A stretch of DNA of 64,000 nt from NCBI GenBank assembly GCA_035772735.1, contig JASDFA010000018.1, positions 144,527,501 to 144,591,500 on the forward strand, written 5' to 3'. Below are positions 43,583 to 56,027 of this stretch, in pieces. The DNA is from Datura wrightii (Eukaryota; Streptophyta; Magnoliopsida; Solanales; Solanaceae). The translations under genes were made by a program, and so were the position numbers. A model generated the notes under the pieces. That model was not told the DNA's origin. It did no database searches and saw only the letters and a list, made by a program, of their open reading frames with translations. The stretch's first letter is position 1. Every line of letters starts with the position of its first letter.

Positions 43583-44465
43583 TGTTCGCGCTCTGCTGCT
43601 CGGTATGTGTTAAAAAGCGACACGCAAGTGTACGTGGTCAAACAAGTAATAAAGTGGCGAAGTAGCCAAGTATCGATCCAAGGAGGCTGCTCTGGATATG
43701 CAAAATTTCCTAGTTCACTATATTTCTATTCAATTTCTAACTATGCTAACAACTATCCAATCAAGAATTGAGGGAGTTTTGTTTCTAAACTAATTATATA
43801 CTAAACTTAACAACTATTATTTACGTTGAATTCAGACAATGGATATGCTCATGCCAAGGTTAAGAACGAGTAATGGAGTTGATAATTATGATAATTTGGT
43901 CATCCTCTTCTTCATATTGCTAGTCAAGAACGTTTGCCTAGAAATTAAAACTCTCGTATTTAATTTCACTTTAGAATCATAAACCATTCGTCTACATTTC
44001 TGTGATCAAATGAAATTTATGACCTAACACTACAATGCCGGTTCCTAAATTGACTAATACGGCTTTCAAGTATATTTCTATCAAGAAAGCACATCAAAAC
44101 CCAATTTTCCCAAATCAAGTTAAGAACAATACCCTATTAATTCACAACTTTCCAATTTCATGCTCTCTCGAGTGAAATTGGACTTTTTAGATATACATTA
44201 ATGGTGGCCAATCAAGAATGTACTAAGCACAAGAATTAATAGAACAATATGCAAGAAGAAGAAGAAACCATATCAATTATTACCAATAATCATTACACAA
44301 GTTCAAAACTTCAGCAAGAAAGGAATTAGCCACTCATTCTTGGATTAATCGTCCTAGAATGAGTGTAAATCATGCATACAATTGAAGGAAAAGAAGAAGG
44401 GAAGAGAAGAAAACTCTTATCTTTTCTATGCTAATCATGTTGTGCTTTATTACCAAATACATGGA
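43583..44465 (-). repeat. Inner LTR fragment of G
   Basis: R/U5-side part of the LTR (TGTTCGCG... on the plus strand), nearly identical to 45981-46854. At ~44430 it enters a filler reading GCTAATCATGTTG, then TGCTTTATTACCAAATACATG, then a GATTTAGAATCATAAAC piece, each matching another place in the same LTR, and joins gag at ~44478. It has no U3 end, TATA box or GC-rich block. Confidence 0.88.
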
Positions 44466-45820
44466 TTTAGAATCATAAACTGATATTCAAGAGCCTTGGT
44501 TGCCAATTGATTGTTCTTTACTTCGGCTGCCAGTTTGACGTAGTCAGCCTGCAATTGTGCCTGGTTGGCAATCATGGTCTTGAACATTTCCTCAATAGTC
44601 GGTGATGGTGGTGGAGGAGGGGCATTGTGATTTCTGAACTGATTCTGATAGCCTTGTTGCCCTCCTTGGTTTCTGTGCATACCCTGCCCTGAACCTTGGC
44701 CTTGTTGATTGTTGCTACCCCACGAAAACTTCGGATGATTCCTCCAATTCGAGTTGTAGCTACCACCAAACTGCTGTTGATTCCTCTGTGCATTGCCCAC
44801 AAAGTTGACAGAATCAGGATTTTCACCACAGCACTCAGCTGAATGCTCACTACTACCACACACTTCACACCACATCTGTTGGACTGCATTAACTGAGGCT
44901 GAAGGCTGGTTCAAATTCATAGTGCTGAAGTGAGTGTTTAACTGATTTTGCAAAGTAGCTATCTGTGCAGCGATAGCTGTGAATCCATCCACTTTGAACA
45001 CTCCCGCTGCTTTCCTTGCTCCACCCCTTGAAGAATCTGCATTCCATTCCGGATTGCCTTGTGAGATTCGGTTGAGCAAAGTGTACAACTCTTCATAAGT
45101 CTTCTCCAGCGCTTGCCCTCCAGCTGCTGAGTCTAACAAAATTTTAGTGTGGGGTTCCAAACCCTCAATAAAAGTGTGTACCAACACCTCATTTGACTGA
45201 TGATGATGAGGACAGTCCCGCAACATGGACTTGAATCTTTCCCAGGCTTGATAAAGATTTTCTCCTTCCCTCTGTTTAAAGCTTAGAATCTGACTTCTAA
45301 GTTTAGCTGTTTTACCTGAAGGGAAAAATCTGATCAAGAACTTCTTTGCAAGATCATCCCACGTTGATATAGAGTTGGGTGGTTCATCTTTTAACCACCT
45401 CTTGGCTTCACCCAATAAGGAAAATGGAAATAAGGTGAGCCGAACATAATCAGGTGACACTCCAACGGGTATGTACGTGTCACTTATCTCCAAAAAGTTC
45501 TGGAGATGTTGTTGCGGATCTTCGTGAGGGAGACCGGTAAACTGCCCGCTCGTGTGCAAAAGTTGCACCATATTTTGCTTTAACTCAAATCTCCCCCCAG
45601 GCTCTAGTTTGCGGATGCTGGAATGTACATTATTAGCGTGTGGGATTGCCACCTCGCGAACCGGCCTGGCTGCTACTTCCTCGGGCACTAACACTACCCG
45701 TACAACTGGTGGATTGGGTTGCTCCATCGTAGACTGTTTGAGCAACTGCAGCTTCTTCCGAAGAGCTTCTCTACGTTGACTATGCAATTCACGTTCTGGC
45801 TCTAAGTAAGATTCCACCAA
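44466..45820 (-). pseudogene. gag: Duplicated 5' part of gag (G)
   Basis: Open for 456 codons, nearly identical to codons 1-448 of the full gag-protease (a handful of substitutions, such as Ala to Glu beside the zinc knuckle). It covers the Gag core, zinc knuckle and part of the coiled segment, then runs into the LTR-derived filler and stops. No protease. It stands first after the 5' LTR, so a genomic transcript would present this truncated Gag before the full one. Confidence 0.88.
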
Positions 45821-45956
45821 CTCCTTGTCCCTTGCCAGTGTTCACAGAAATAAAAATCTGCAAAATACAGGCTAAGACCAAGTTGTTAACACTTAAGAAA
45901 ATAAAATACAAATACAGTAAATTTACACTAAACAAAATTTTACAAATCGCCTAGCC

Positions 45957-45974
45957 TCCCCGGCAACGGCGCCA
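45957..45974 (-). other. Primer binding site of G (outer copy)
   Basis: Minus strand TGGCGCCGTTGCCGGGGA beside the 5' LTR end at 45981, exactly 2398 bp from the inner copy. Confidence 0.9.
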
Positions 45975-45980
45975 AAAACT

Positions 45981-47031
45981 TGTTCGCGCTCTGCTGCTCG
46001 GTATGTGTTAAAAACCGACACGCAAGTGTACGTGGTCAAACAAGTAATAAAGTGGCTAAGTAGCCAAGTATCGATCCAAGGAGGCTGCTCTGGATATGCA
46101 AAATTTCCTAGTTCACTATATTTCTATTCAATTTCTAACTATGCTAACAACTATCCAATCAAGAATTGAGGGAGTTTTGTTTCTAAACTAATTATATACT
46201 AAACTTAACAACTATTATTTACGTTGAATTCAGACAATGGATATGCTCATGCCAAGGTTAAGAACGAGTAATGGAGTTGATAATTATGATAATTTGGTCA
46301 TCCTCTTCTTCATATTGCTAGTCAAGAACGTTTGCCTAGAAATTAAAACTCTCGTATTTAATTTCACTTTAGAATCATAAACCATTCGTCTACATTTCTG
46401 TGATCAAATGAAATTTATGACCTAACACTACAATGCTGGTTCCTAAATTGACTAATACGGCTTTCAAGTATATTTCTATCAAGAAAGCACATCAAAACCC
46501 AATTTTCCAAAATCAAGTTAAGAACAATACCCTATTAATTCACAACTTTCCAATTTCATGCTCTCTCGAGTGAAATTGGACTTTTTAGATATACATTAAT
46601 GGTGGCCAATCAAGAATGTACTAAGCACAAGAATTAATAGAACAATATGCAAGAAGAAGAAGAAACCATATCAATTATTACCAATAATCATTACACAAGT
46701 TCAAAACTTCAGCAAGAAAGGAATTAGCCACTCATTCTTGGATTAATCGTCCTAGAATGAGTGTAAATCATGCATACAATTGAAGGAAAAGAAGAAGGGA
46801 AGAGAAGAAAACTCTTATCTTTTCTATGCTAATCATGTTGTGCTTTATTACCAACACGCATTTTAGCTCCTAAAAATCACATTATCCTGCAAAACAAATG
46901 CTAATCATGTTGGTTAGTATAAATTCGCATTTTATTACCAAATACATGATATTATATACACATTGCACAACAAACAAGGTAAAAATGATACGTTTGAGTA
47001 TCACTTGGGCATATAAATTTGCCCAAGATCA
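45981..47031 (-). repeat. 5' LTR of G with ~440-bp promoter deletion
   Basis: 1.05 kb rather than 1.465 kb. Compared with the 3' LTR it lacks the segment matching 35924-36362 (GC-rich repeats and TATA box), replaced by about 26 bp of filler (GCTAATCATGTTG then TGCTTTATTACC) copied from elsewhere in the LTR. Ends are intact. This LTR probably cannot start the normal genomic transcript. Confidence 0.92.
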
Positions 47032-47700
47032 GTGGGAAGTGGTCCTTCTAGGTGACATTGTTAAGCTTGCGTTAATCAAGGCAAATCCTCCACCGTATGA
47101 TTATCCTTTGTGGAATCAACTCATCTTTCTCATTTCACACTAATGTCATCCCACCTTTTTTTTGGGACATACTGGACTGCGCTCACCCAGTTACTATCTA
47201 AAATAGGATGGATGATACTTGTATCTAGTTACTTTATTACCTCTTTCATCACCACCTCCTTCATAATCGGGTTCAACCTCTACTGGTGTTCAATACTGGG
47301 TCTTACACCTCTTCTAATAATATTTTATGTATATAGAATGAACTGCTTATCCCCTTGATATCGTCTATGGTCCAAGCCAATTACTATTACATGATCCTGT
47401 AGCATCTTAGACAACCTGTCAACCTGTACTTCAAACAATAAAGCATATATTATCACATGTAGTGTGTTATCATTACCTAAATAAACATACTTCAGATGAG
47501 ATGGTAAGGGATTTTGATTAAGAACTGGTACCTTCTCAATAGAAGGTTTCAAATTCTCCCAAGTCAATGGTATGTCAAGCTTCACAAAAGTTGTCCTTCT
47601 CCTGACATAGGCACTAGTGGCTTCCAAAGCATTTAGACACTCAGCAACCTCTACACTATTTACCGGCTCCTTCACATATACTAAAGCTCTCCCCAAGGGT
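47032..47700 (-). pseudogene. pol: pol of element H: N-terminal part up to G insertion
   Basis: Minus-strand continuation of the H pol. 47696-47325 carries the linker typical of Athila pol N-termini (LPSHLKYVYLGND block, then LSKMLQDHVIVIGLDH). The RT fingers follow with decay; a DYRKLN-like motif and a KDHFP motif lie at ~47037-47070, right at the junction with G. The reading continues with DQMLDRLA on the far side (35076 down), which proves that G split this domain. Confidence 0.82.
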
Positions 47701-47739
47701 CTTCCTATGATAGATATTACTCTAACGCCAGCTTATACA

Positions 47740-49882
47740 TCTTAGGCTCCACCACAGTGATGTCCAGTAGTTCCTCATAATTGGGTGGCATTCTTGCTGC
47801 CTTGAACATGTCAAACATGGCCTTCCTAGAAATCCACTATCATATACATCTTCCCTGACTTCACCCTTATGATTGCATGTGTTGTAGTGAAAAATCCTCT
47901 CCCGGAAATGATGGGCACTATTTCATCAGTTTCATAATCAAGGATAAAGTCCATTGTCAGAATAAACAGTCCCAGTTTAATGAGCACATCCATAATAATA
48001 CTGTCAGGGTAAATGATTGACCTATTGACCAAATGTAGAATCGTTGTAGTGGGACATGGTTCACCTAGCCTTAAAGTTCTTAAAGACGACGCAGGCATAA
48101 TATTTATGCTTTCACCCAAATCACATAGTACTAAGCCTACATCTCTGGTTCTAATGATTACTTGAATGGCGAAGCTCCCGAGATCTTTCCACTTGGGTGG
48201 AATCTTATTTCGCACCCGGGGAACTATCCTCCTCTATGAGAGCCATAACTCAAACTCTGTTAACCTTCCTTTTTTATCCACAATATCCTTGAGATATTTG
48301 GGATATTTGAAACATCCTGCAACAACTCTACCAATGGTATATTCACGTGGACTTGCTTCAAAATATCTAGAAAGTTCTTGCACGCTAAGTCATCCTTCTA
48401 CTTCCTAAACCTCTATGGAAATGGAGGAGGTGGCCTGGTTTCTACCACTTTCAGTTGTGCACCAGTTGACTCACCAGCCTCCTATTTTGAATCTATAGTT
48501 TGTTCTGACTCCTTTTCTTCGTCTACTCTTTTGTCTCTAGGTATCACTTCACCTAATTCCTTCACACTGTGTAGAGAAATTAATCTCACATTCTCCTTTG
48601 GGTTATTCTCTGTATTTCTTGGAAGTGCCCCCTGAGGTTTAGTTGTTTGTTGAATTGCAGGTTGACCTATTTATCGCTCCAACTCATGAATAGAATTATG
48701 CATCTCATTAGCATTCTATGTTTATTCACCCATCTATTGCTTTATTATTTCCTCTATTGAGCTGCGAAGCTGCTAGCCCTGATTTCACTAAAAGTTATTG
48801 TGGGGCCTCTGAAAGTTTTGATTTCCTCCACATGGAGGGTTGGCTGTATTGTTATACCCCTGGTTATAATTGTTGCCTTATAATCCTCCATTGCGACCTT
48901 ATTGACCCACATAATATATTAATTCAGGGTTTACTAAACACCCTGAATAGACATAATTTTCTCCACATGCCTCATATGTTGGCGGTGGAGTCTGAACTTG
49001 CTGAACTTGATGAACCTGATTCATATTTGGTGTAGTCACTAACTTGCTAAAAACATTCACCAACTGACTGATATCTGACCAAACTGTAGCCACACCATCA
49101 ACTTCTAGCTTTCTTGGAACCTTTGGTGCTGCAACCTTCTACCTAATCCTAGTAATCTTGACTTCTAGATGATATAAGTTTCAATAGAGCTTCTATCTCA
49201 TCATAAGTTTTGGATAGTGTCTGTCCGTTTGTGGTAGCATCAAGAAAAATCTTTGACTTTGGATTTAGTCGCTCTATGAAGTTACGTCCAATGATCTCCT
49301 TTAGATGCATATAATGAGGTAAATCTCACAGATAACCCTTGTGTCTCTGCCATGCTTGAGCTAAAGTTTAAACAAACCTCGAGATCTTTTCTTTTAACTC
49401 CTTGGTTCTTCTTGATGAGAAAAACTTGTTTATGAACTTACTGGAAAGAGCCTTCCAAGTGGTAATGGACCTTGCTGATTCATTATGTATCCATTCTTTT
49501 TCCTCTCCAATCGATGAAAATGGGAATAGTGTGAGCTTACCACACTCATTAGAGACGTTTTAGTAGTGAAAGATCTCACTAAGTTTGACAAATGTCATCA
49601 AATGCCTATGGGGATCCTCATGCGGCTTGCCGTAATCCTGATGTGTCTTTTGAACCAACTGCATGGTTCCCTCCTCATGGTTCCCAATGATGGTCGGCTT
49701 AAAGATTGTTGTAGAAGCATTCTCCAAGTTTGGCCTAGCAAAGTTTAGCACTGGGATCTGTTCTTGGTCGTTTGCATGGTTCTGTCCATTTTGTCCACCA
49801 TCACTACTAACCAATGAAATGTTCTCTCTATTTCATGATCAAATGTGGCCAAAGGTTGTCCTTGACTTCGAGTAACTGGCAT
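47740..49882 (-). pseudogene. gag-pro: gag-protease of element H (decayed)
   Basis: Starts with ATG at 49882 (MPVTRSQG), preceded by TTTGTTCAG. Gag fragments run to ~48900 with a YEACGENYVYSGC stretch in place of the zinc knuckle. A Pro-rich linker lies near 48420 and the protease at 48215-47826 with CDLGES instead of the usual DLGAS/DTGAS and a damaged flap motif (ISGRGF). Stops and frameshifts are frequent. It resembles A2 more than B, D or G. Confidence 0.8.
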
Positions 49883-49984
49883 AGTCTGAACAAACAATAC
49901 CTGCAATATGAAACAACCAATAACAAAGTAAAATACTAAACAATAGAATAAATATTCCAACCAAACAATTAATCAATATTCAAA

Positions 49985-50002
49985 TCACCAGCAACGGCAC
50001 CA
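49985..50002 (-). other. Primer binding site of element H
   Basis: Minus strand TGGTGCCGTTGCTGGTGA, the tRNA-Asp-type site with three changes, all C-to-T or G-to-A type decay or a single transition-like change, six bases from the LTR. Confidence 0.8.
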
Positions 50003-50008
50003 AAAACT

Positions 50009-51421
50009 TGATGCATCCAAGCATACATGCAATTGTACGTAGTCATCAAGTAATATAGGACAGTAGTTCAGATATCATCTCACAGAGACTTGTCAGATTA
50101 ACTATCTCAGTTTAAATCCTTATTTCACTACCCGTAAGAGAAATAAAATTCGGTTTGAAAGAGTTAAAGTAAATTCTACTAAATTTTTCAAGGTAAATTA
50201 AATACTTTAGAAATTCACTTTAGGAAGATTGTACTTCAAATGAGTAAAATGTAAGGTCTTGGCTCATTCGCTTTCAGGTTGAGTTATTGAGTTCAATTAC
50301 GCCAAAACTTAGTCTCCAAAATTGTTTGTTTCAAGTTAGGAATTCATTTATCAAGATAATCTTCTGAATGCATCAAAAATTATCTCACTAACCCTAGAAC
50401 CTACATTCCTATGGTTGCAGGAGAATAGTGAAACACCGATTATAGCTACTTGGTTCAATTAAGTAGGATTGCAGGGTATATCCCTATCCATAACAACGAA
50501 TCAAATTCCCTTTATTCTTGACAAAGAATCAAAACCTACTCTATACTTTTTTTCCATAATTGTTCCCTCATTTGAGTTCAACAGATGAGTCAATCGGTAT
50601 TATAGAAAGGTTATTAGGCTAATGAACAACCATAAAAGCAAGAATGTTTAAACAGTCTTAAAATGAGATATTTATGTCTAGAATAAAAAAACTTTAAACT
50701 ACAACCATCATAGTTGTGGACAAAACCCTAGATTAATATTATTAACCATGCATGTTTGAGCGGAAAAAAATAATAATCATCATTCTCATATAAGAAATAG
50801 TGAAGTAAAGAAAAGAAGAAAAACCTAAAAGATGGAATTCGTCTTTGCGTTCTTCCAAAAATCTTTGATCCTTTTTACAGATTCCCTAGTGATGTATTTA
50901 TAATCATAAGAAAATTTCCCACGTTGCCCATAAGTAACTCATCTTTTGGACTTAGAAAAATCTCTCCCAAAATAGACCTAGCACGCCATGCTACGCTTAG
51001 CACCAACTTGTACTTAGACTTCATCTGAAGTTTGGGTCTAAGCGGGCCACACCTTTTATCTCACCAAGGCATTAAAAACTTTTCTAAAGTTCAAAGGGTG
51101 GCGCACCACGCACCCACTTCACCTAGGTGTAATACAAAATTTGGCCACTTTTTTCCCCTATCGCGCCACGCCAGCCATCTCACCAGGCTAATTTTCCTTG
51201 AATTCTTATTTCGCCACACCTTACATCTTGAACTTTTCTTGGTTGCACCTTTTCTTGGGTGTTTTCCATTTGTTTCCTTCAAACATCATTTAAACACATC
51301 CATTAGCTCTTTTCAACAACACTTTCATGAAAATATTGAATTTCATAAGGATATTCTTCTCAAAATATGATAAAATATGAGTAAAATATGGAATGCAGGT
51401 GTATAAATATGTCCAAGATCA
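50009..51421 (-). repeat. 5' LTR of element H
   Basis: 1.41 kb, TGATCTTGGACAT...GGATGCATCA on the minus strand. A GC-rich zone at ~50985-51190 carries CGCGCCACGCC- and GGCGCACCACGC-type words like the hairpins in the H spacer. The TATA box is probably near 50897 (complement of TATTTATA). The right flank continues straight into a chromovirus-like RNase H, so H inserted there. Confidence 0.85.
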
Positions 51422-52609
51422 ATGATTCCAGTAGGTATGGTATTAGTGATGTTATAATGCAAAAGGAAACCCTATAGCTTTCGTCAAAATTTGTATCACC
51501 TAAGCATATTGCATATCTATGTATGAAAGGGAATTGTTAGCTATAGTCCAATTTAGTGACAAAGTGGTCTCAATGTTTGCCAGGGAAATAGTCTTTTATC
51601 AAGAATGATTAGTGGCTTTAAAGTACTTAATGCAATAAAAATTACATACTACTTGCCAAGTACTATGGTTAACTAAGTTGTTACCATTTGACTTCACTAT
51701 TGAATACAAAAAGGTAATGGAGAATAAGGTGGTGGATGCTTTATTTTGGGTGATTAGGACTAAGCTTATGACTTTAATAATCTTCATTATAGATTCTGAT
51801 CTACTCCATATATAGAAGATACCTGGACTTCTCATTTGGAGCATAAGGTCTTCATTAATCAGTTAAGGACCAACCCTACCTCTCATTCATAGTTCACATG
51901 GCAATGCAGCCAGTTGAGAAGGATAGGTAGACTAGTTGCGGACAAACTTCCATAACTAAGTACTGATATCATTAGGTTATGACATTCTAATCTTCAGGGA
52001 GGTCACTCTAGGGTAGAGACCATAAGGAAAGGTTTTTAACACTATTTTATTGGAAGGGGATCAGAGTTGATAGGAAGAACAGTGTCTAGAAATATAATGC
52101 TTCAAAAAATGTAAGTATGATCTTGTAATATACCCTAGATTATTCCAACCTTTCCCCATCCTTGATATGGCATGGTTTAAAATTAACATGGATATTTTTG
52201 GTGGTCTCCTTAAGTCTAATCCCTGAGATGATACTAGGAGTTGATGATAGACTGAGCAAATAAGGTCATTTCACCCCTTTGAAACACACATATAATGCTT
52301 AGCCTGTGTCCAAGGTTTTCCGTTATATAGTTTTTAAGTTGTATGGATTACCTGGCCCTATTACAAGTGATATGGATGAAGTTTACTGGAGTTATTTTTG
52401 GAAGGAGTTTTTCACATTGTGGCGTGTCCAATTTAACACTTCTACATACTATCACCCTCAATCAAATGGATAGAATGAGGTCTTACATAGATGTTTAGAG
52501 ACCTACTTGAGGTGCTTTTGCAATGAGGATGCAATTGGTTAGTACTCAAGTTTACCTATGGATGAATGTTGGTATAGAACTTCATACCGGTTTACTATTA
52601 ACACAACCA
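51422..52609 (+). pseudogene. pol: Element K: decayed chromovirus-like pol (RNase H to integrase)
   Basis: Plus-strand translation in mixed frames shows a VIMQKE-like RNase H motif at the left edge, YKKVMENKVVDALF (the end of RNase H), a DMAWFKINMDIFGG-like start of the integrase core near 52160, a GLPGPITSDMDEVYWSYFWKE-like region near 52340 and a TYYHPQSNG motif near 52440 followed by LHRCLETYLRCF. This pattern is that of Del/Tekay- or Reina-type Ty3 elements. H cut it within RNase H at 51421. Stops are frequent; nothing functional remains. Confidence 0.78.
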
Positions 52610-53115
52610 TGTAACCACCCAAAAGTCCCTTAACTGAACCCCAGACTTGAAATGAAAACCAGTAGGGAACTAGAAAATTATACCTCAGAATGACTCGTCA
52701 AACGAGTCGTAGTCAGAATCAATGACCCGTCAGAAGAGTCATTGTTTGCTTCTGCAAATTTTCCCTCAAGAACTAACATGTGATAGAATGACTAGTTAGT
52801 TCTTGTAACAAGTCACTCTGTCCGACTATTGGGAGAGGTTCAGAGATTTTTCAAATGGTTTCAGTGACAATAACTGGACTCAATGACCCATCATGTCCTC
52901 TAATTGGTCATCCTTTCCTACTGTTGGTCGAAGTTTGGAAATTGGATTTGTAGACCGAGGACCAACAACTGGTCCCAACGAGTCATGGTCATAACCAATG
53001 ACTCATTATGTGAACTGTTGGATCTTATGACAATTTTTAAGACATCTTCTCTAGGGAAATTTTCATAACTTTCCAATATTCTAATTCCTAAAATATATCA
53101 TTTTTGGATATTCTA
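52610..53115 (+). repeat. LTR-start fragment with 'gactcgt' words
   Basis: Begins TGTAACCACCC, like the 5' end of Del-type LTRs, and is rich in repeated ACTCGT/ACGAGT words (for example ATGACTCGTCAAACGAGTCGT-like at 52690). The same style of repeats ends J (57970-58450, reverse). Element I interrupts it at 53116. Confidence 0.45.
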
Positions 53116-56027
53116 TGTCACGCCCCACCTTGGGAGGCATGACAGACACCTAATGCTATACTGGAATCTGGGCTGACCTGGCTGGGAAAAGGCACCTCTG
53201 GTGCCTACTAGCGATCACAAAAACAAACTTCTAACACAGCCTCAGGCCGATAAGCCACACAACACCTGTAAAAAAAACAGCTAACCCAGCAAACAAAACC
53301 TTAATAGGGATCCTATACAGGCCGACAAGGCCACCATGTTTTCTAGTTATAACAAAAATGAAAACAGATAGCTATACTAGGCCCCACATGGACAACACGT
53401 AGAATGAGAAATACATAGGCCCTACACAGCGAACACCAACCAACTAACTGAAGATCGTAATCTGCAAGCCTCTAAGAATAGAAATAATAGTCAGGACAAG
53501 GCCCCAACCTACCCAAATGCTTTATAAATAATAGACTATAACCTCTACAACCTGAAAACTCCGAATGAAAGGAGCTGACCAAATTGCTGACTCTTAAGAG
53601 CTGCTAATGGAGATCCTGAACTCTGTCTGTCTAAACCTGCAGGCCAGTAATGTAGCACCGCATAGTTGGGCGTCAATACAGTGTGTACCGAATATGTAAG
53701 GCAGTAATAAAAAGATGAATAGAAGTTGTTAAAGACTGAAAGTAAGTAGAAAGAAGGGGCGGAAGCATTAACCTATAAGCTTTCTTATGCATAACCTGCA
53801 CCTAGAGAAACACTATACATATATGAGCTAAGACTATACAATTACATATTCATAAGGTATGACTAGCAGGCAGGTATACAAACAAGAACCTAACCTGGCT
53901 CCCATAAGCCTGGAAGGTACAAGCAACATAGAAATAATCTACTGGGGCCCCCATAAGCCGTGACAAGTACACTTTAATCTATATACCGTTATCTGGGTTC
54001 CTATAACTCTACTGGTGCTATAACAAACCTACATGTCCCCTGGGTCTGCAACTGAACCCGCTTGGCTCCTGTAGTTGTGTCTGAGTTTGGTGGACTCCTG
54101 TAACTTTACCTTAGGCACCAGGCTTGATGAGAGCCAGTGATTCCGATACGACATAAAATAATAGTCCAGCCATAGAATGGACTATAATATGTCCCTTGGG
54201 CCTCCGCATAGTCTCTTGGGACAACGTCTGGCTCCTTGGAGCGATTTATATAGCCCTATAGGCAACGACACAGCTAGTAATCCTGAAGTTGGTCAATAGA
54301 AGCTATCCTAGGTGGGGTCAATCCCAAATGATATACTGCATCATAGTCTCAACCTCACCACTCAGAAGGCATATCTTTCTCTTAAGGATAACGTGACTGC
54401 TACTCTCCCCTAGAATAATCTGGATAGAAGCAACGGGTGCACCCCATGTACCTATATCTAATGAGAGGATCCTGATAGTGATCATAATCTCTAACGGTCT
54501 GGACTGAGTAGGGCGAGATCTAGAGTGGCCTAATGATACGTTGAATGTCATGCTAGGATAGTGGTAGCTCATAAGCGAATTGTAATGTCGCGAACAGTCA
54601 ATTGTCTAATTCCTTTGCTGAGGAAAACTATAGGGCTTCCACTTAATTGGACATGCTCCTGAGCAATCAGCCGCTAACCTTCCTCAGTCGGCTTGTTATA
54701 AATCCTAGCCTGAAGGTAATATTGTGCTACTATGATTCTAGTCCCTTGATACTGACTTGGTCTGTTCATATTCCAAACAACTTCTCTAGGCGATCCCTAG
54801 CCTCGTAGGTAGGTTTACATGGTCCTAGTCACACACAGCAACCTATTTCCGAGTATCTATAAAAGCAGGTTGGGGCATTGGCCTCGCATTTCACTACCGA
54901 TAAGATTCCCTCCTTAGGGTATCCGCGGGTCTATTTGACTCGTATGACTAGAGTGACATCCTAGCGACCCATAGGTGTGACACCAAGTCGATTGCAGCTA
55001 ATAATCTCTAGTAGTGTCTGACTATATAATAGGTCATCACCTTTTCCCCTGGCAACCTTGGTGCTGCTGACTCTAAGGTAGGACTATTTTATTCAAATTC
55101 TAGCCCTGAAGGCGCTAAGGTACGCAAATGGCATCTGGTCAAGCGTCACTGTCTATCCAGGCATCAAACTGCAAGTTATATTTCCCATCTATTCCTTTTT
55201 TCTGTCCAATTTATTGAAATAGGCCCAACAACTACCCCTAAGTTTCTAAGGCCTTGGCATGGCAGCAACATGCTAGAATCCTACTACACAATGAATAGAA
55301 GGACAAAGGGCTTACTGTAACTCTTCTAGTGTGTGTCACACCTAATTTGCTCTTTCCTGACGAGGGATACTATAATATATTCTCATTATAGTTTCTAACA
55401 GCTAACCACAACATATATAAGCATTATCTACAAGCAGCAACCAATACAATACATGGGATTGTCTTCTACGTCAAAAGAATAAGTCATACAATTATACGAG
55501 AAGAATAACTTGCCGAAGGAATAAGTCTTAACATACCTCAAATGTCGATTCTAGTTTATTCGATTAGTTTCAACCTGTAGATGGCGATTCCATTCAATTG
55601 TGTCCCTTATACTGATAAAATAAGACTATTTCAATACTAGGAATCGATAAATAGCAATATCTTTCAATAGGGTTAACTATAACTTCAACTCCGCTTCTCG
55701 AGAGTTTAGAAAGGAGAAATGCTTACCTATTGGTTGTGGTCGTTTAGAATCCAATTTGGAGAAATTCCAACAATCTTTACTCGAGTTCCGGTGTAGTGGG
55801 TGAATTTTCAAGAAATAACTCCGCAGAGATATTCCCTGTAGGCCTAGAACTTGTTACCCGAAGTTAATTTGCATTTGGACGGAGTTTGATAGTGGAATTT
55901 GATGAAAATTTCTCAAAACCCACGCTTCTCTCCCTATTCTGGATGAAGGAAATATTTTCAAATTAATTAATTCAACCCTTAAAACACACACACACAAACA
56001 CACACACATAAACACACAAATATATAT
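53116..56027 (-). repeat. 3' LTR of element I, distal part
   Basis: 2.9 kb, matching 61523-64000 over its whole shared length with scattered substitutions. Open frames here are short and not conserved between the two LTR copies. J follows at 56028 and the LTR resumes at 58525. A CA-rich microsatellite occupies 55984-56020. Confidence 0.85.

Larger units (their letters stand above)
35077..47031 (-). mobile_element. Element G: youngest pol-less Athila-type element, with internal duplication
   Basis: 12.0 kb on the minus strand, target duplication GTGGG at 35072-35076 and 47032-47036. Order: 5' LTR (47031-45981), primer site, partial gag, LTR fragment, second primer site, full gag-protease, spacer, intron, ORF2, 3' UTR, 3' LTR (36541-35077). 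A ~2.4-kb unit (LTR fragment + primer site + 5' gag) is repeated in tandem with an offset of 2398 bp. The LTRs differ by only about four bases in ~850 compared by eye, so it is recent. It splits the RT coding region of H. Confidence 0.93.
18886..51421 (-). mobile_element. Element H: old autonomous-type Athila element, split by D and G
   Basis: On the minus strand: LTR (51421-50009), primer site, gag, protease, pol N-terminus (to 47032), [G], rest of pol (35076-32590), spacer, ORF2 start (31311-30809), [D], ORF2 end (21049-20290), 3' UTR to ~18886. Continuity is shown by target duplications of D (ATGCT) and G (GTGGG) and by coding sequence resuming on the far side of each. The 3' LTR is not in the window; F lies where it should be. 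All genes are decayed. It supplies the ancestral gene order: gag-protease-RT-RNase H-integrase-ORF2. Confidence 0.8.

Noticed and set aside
44450..45820. Duplicated gag as a separate, independently inserted element
   Set aside because: The constant 2398-bp offset and shared filler show a tandem duplication within G; no target duplication at its edges.
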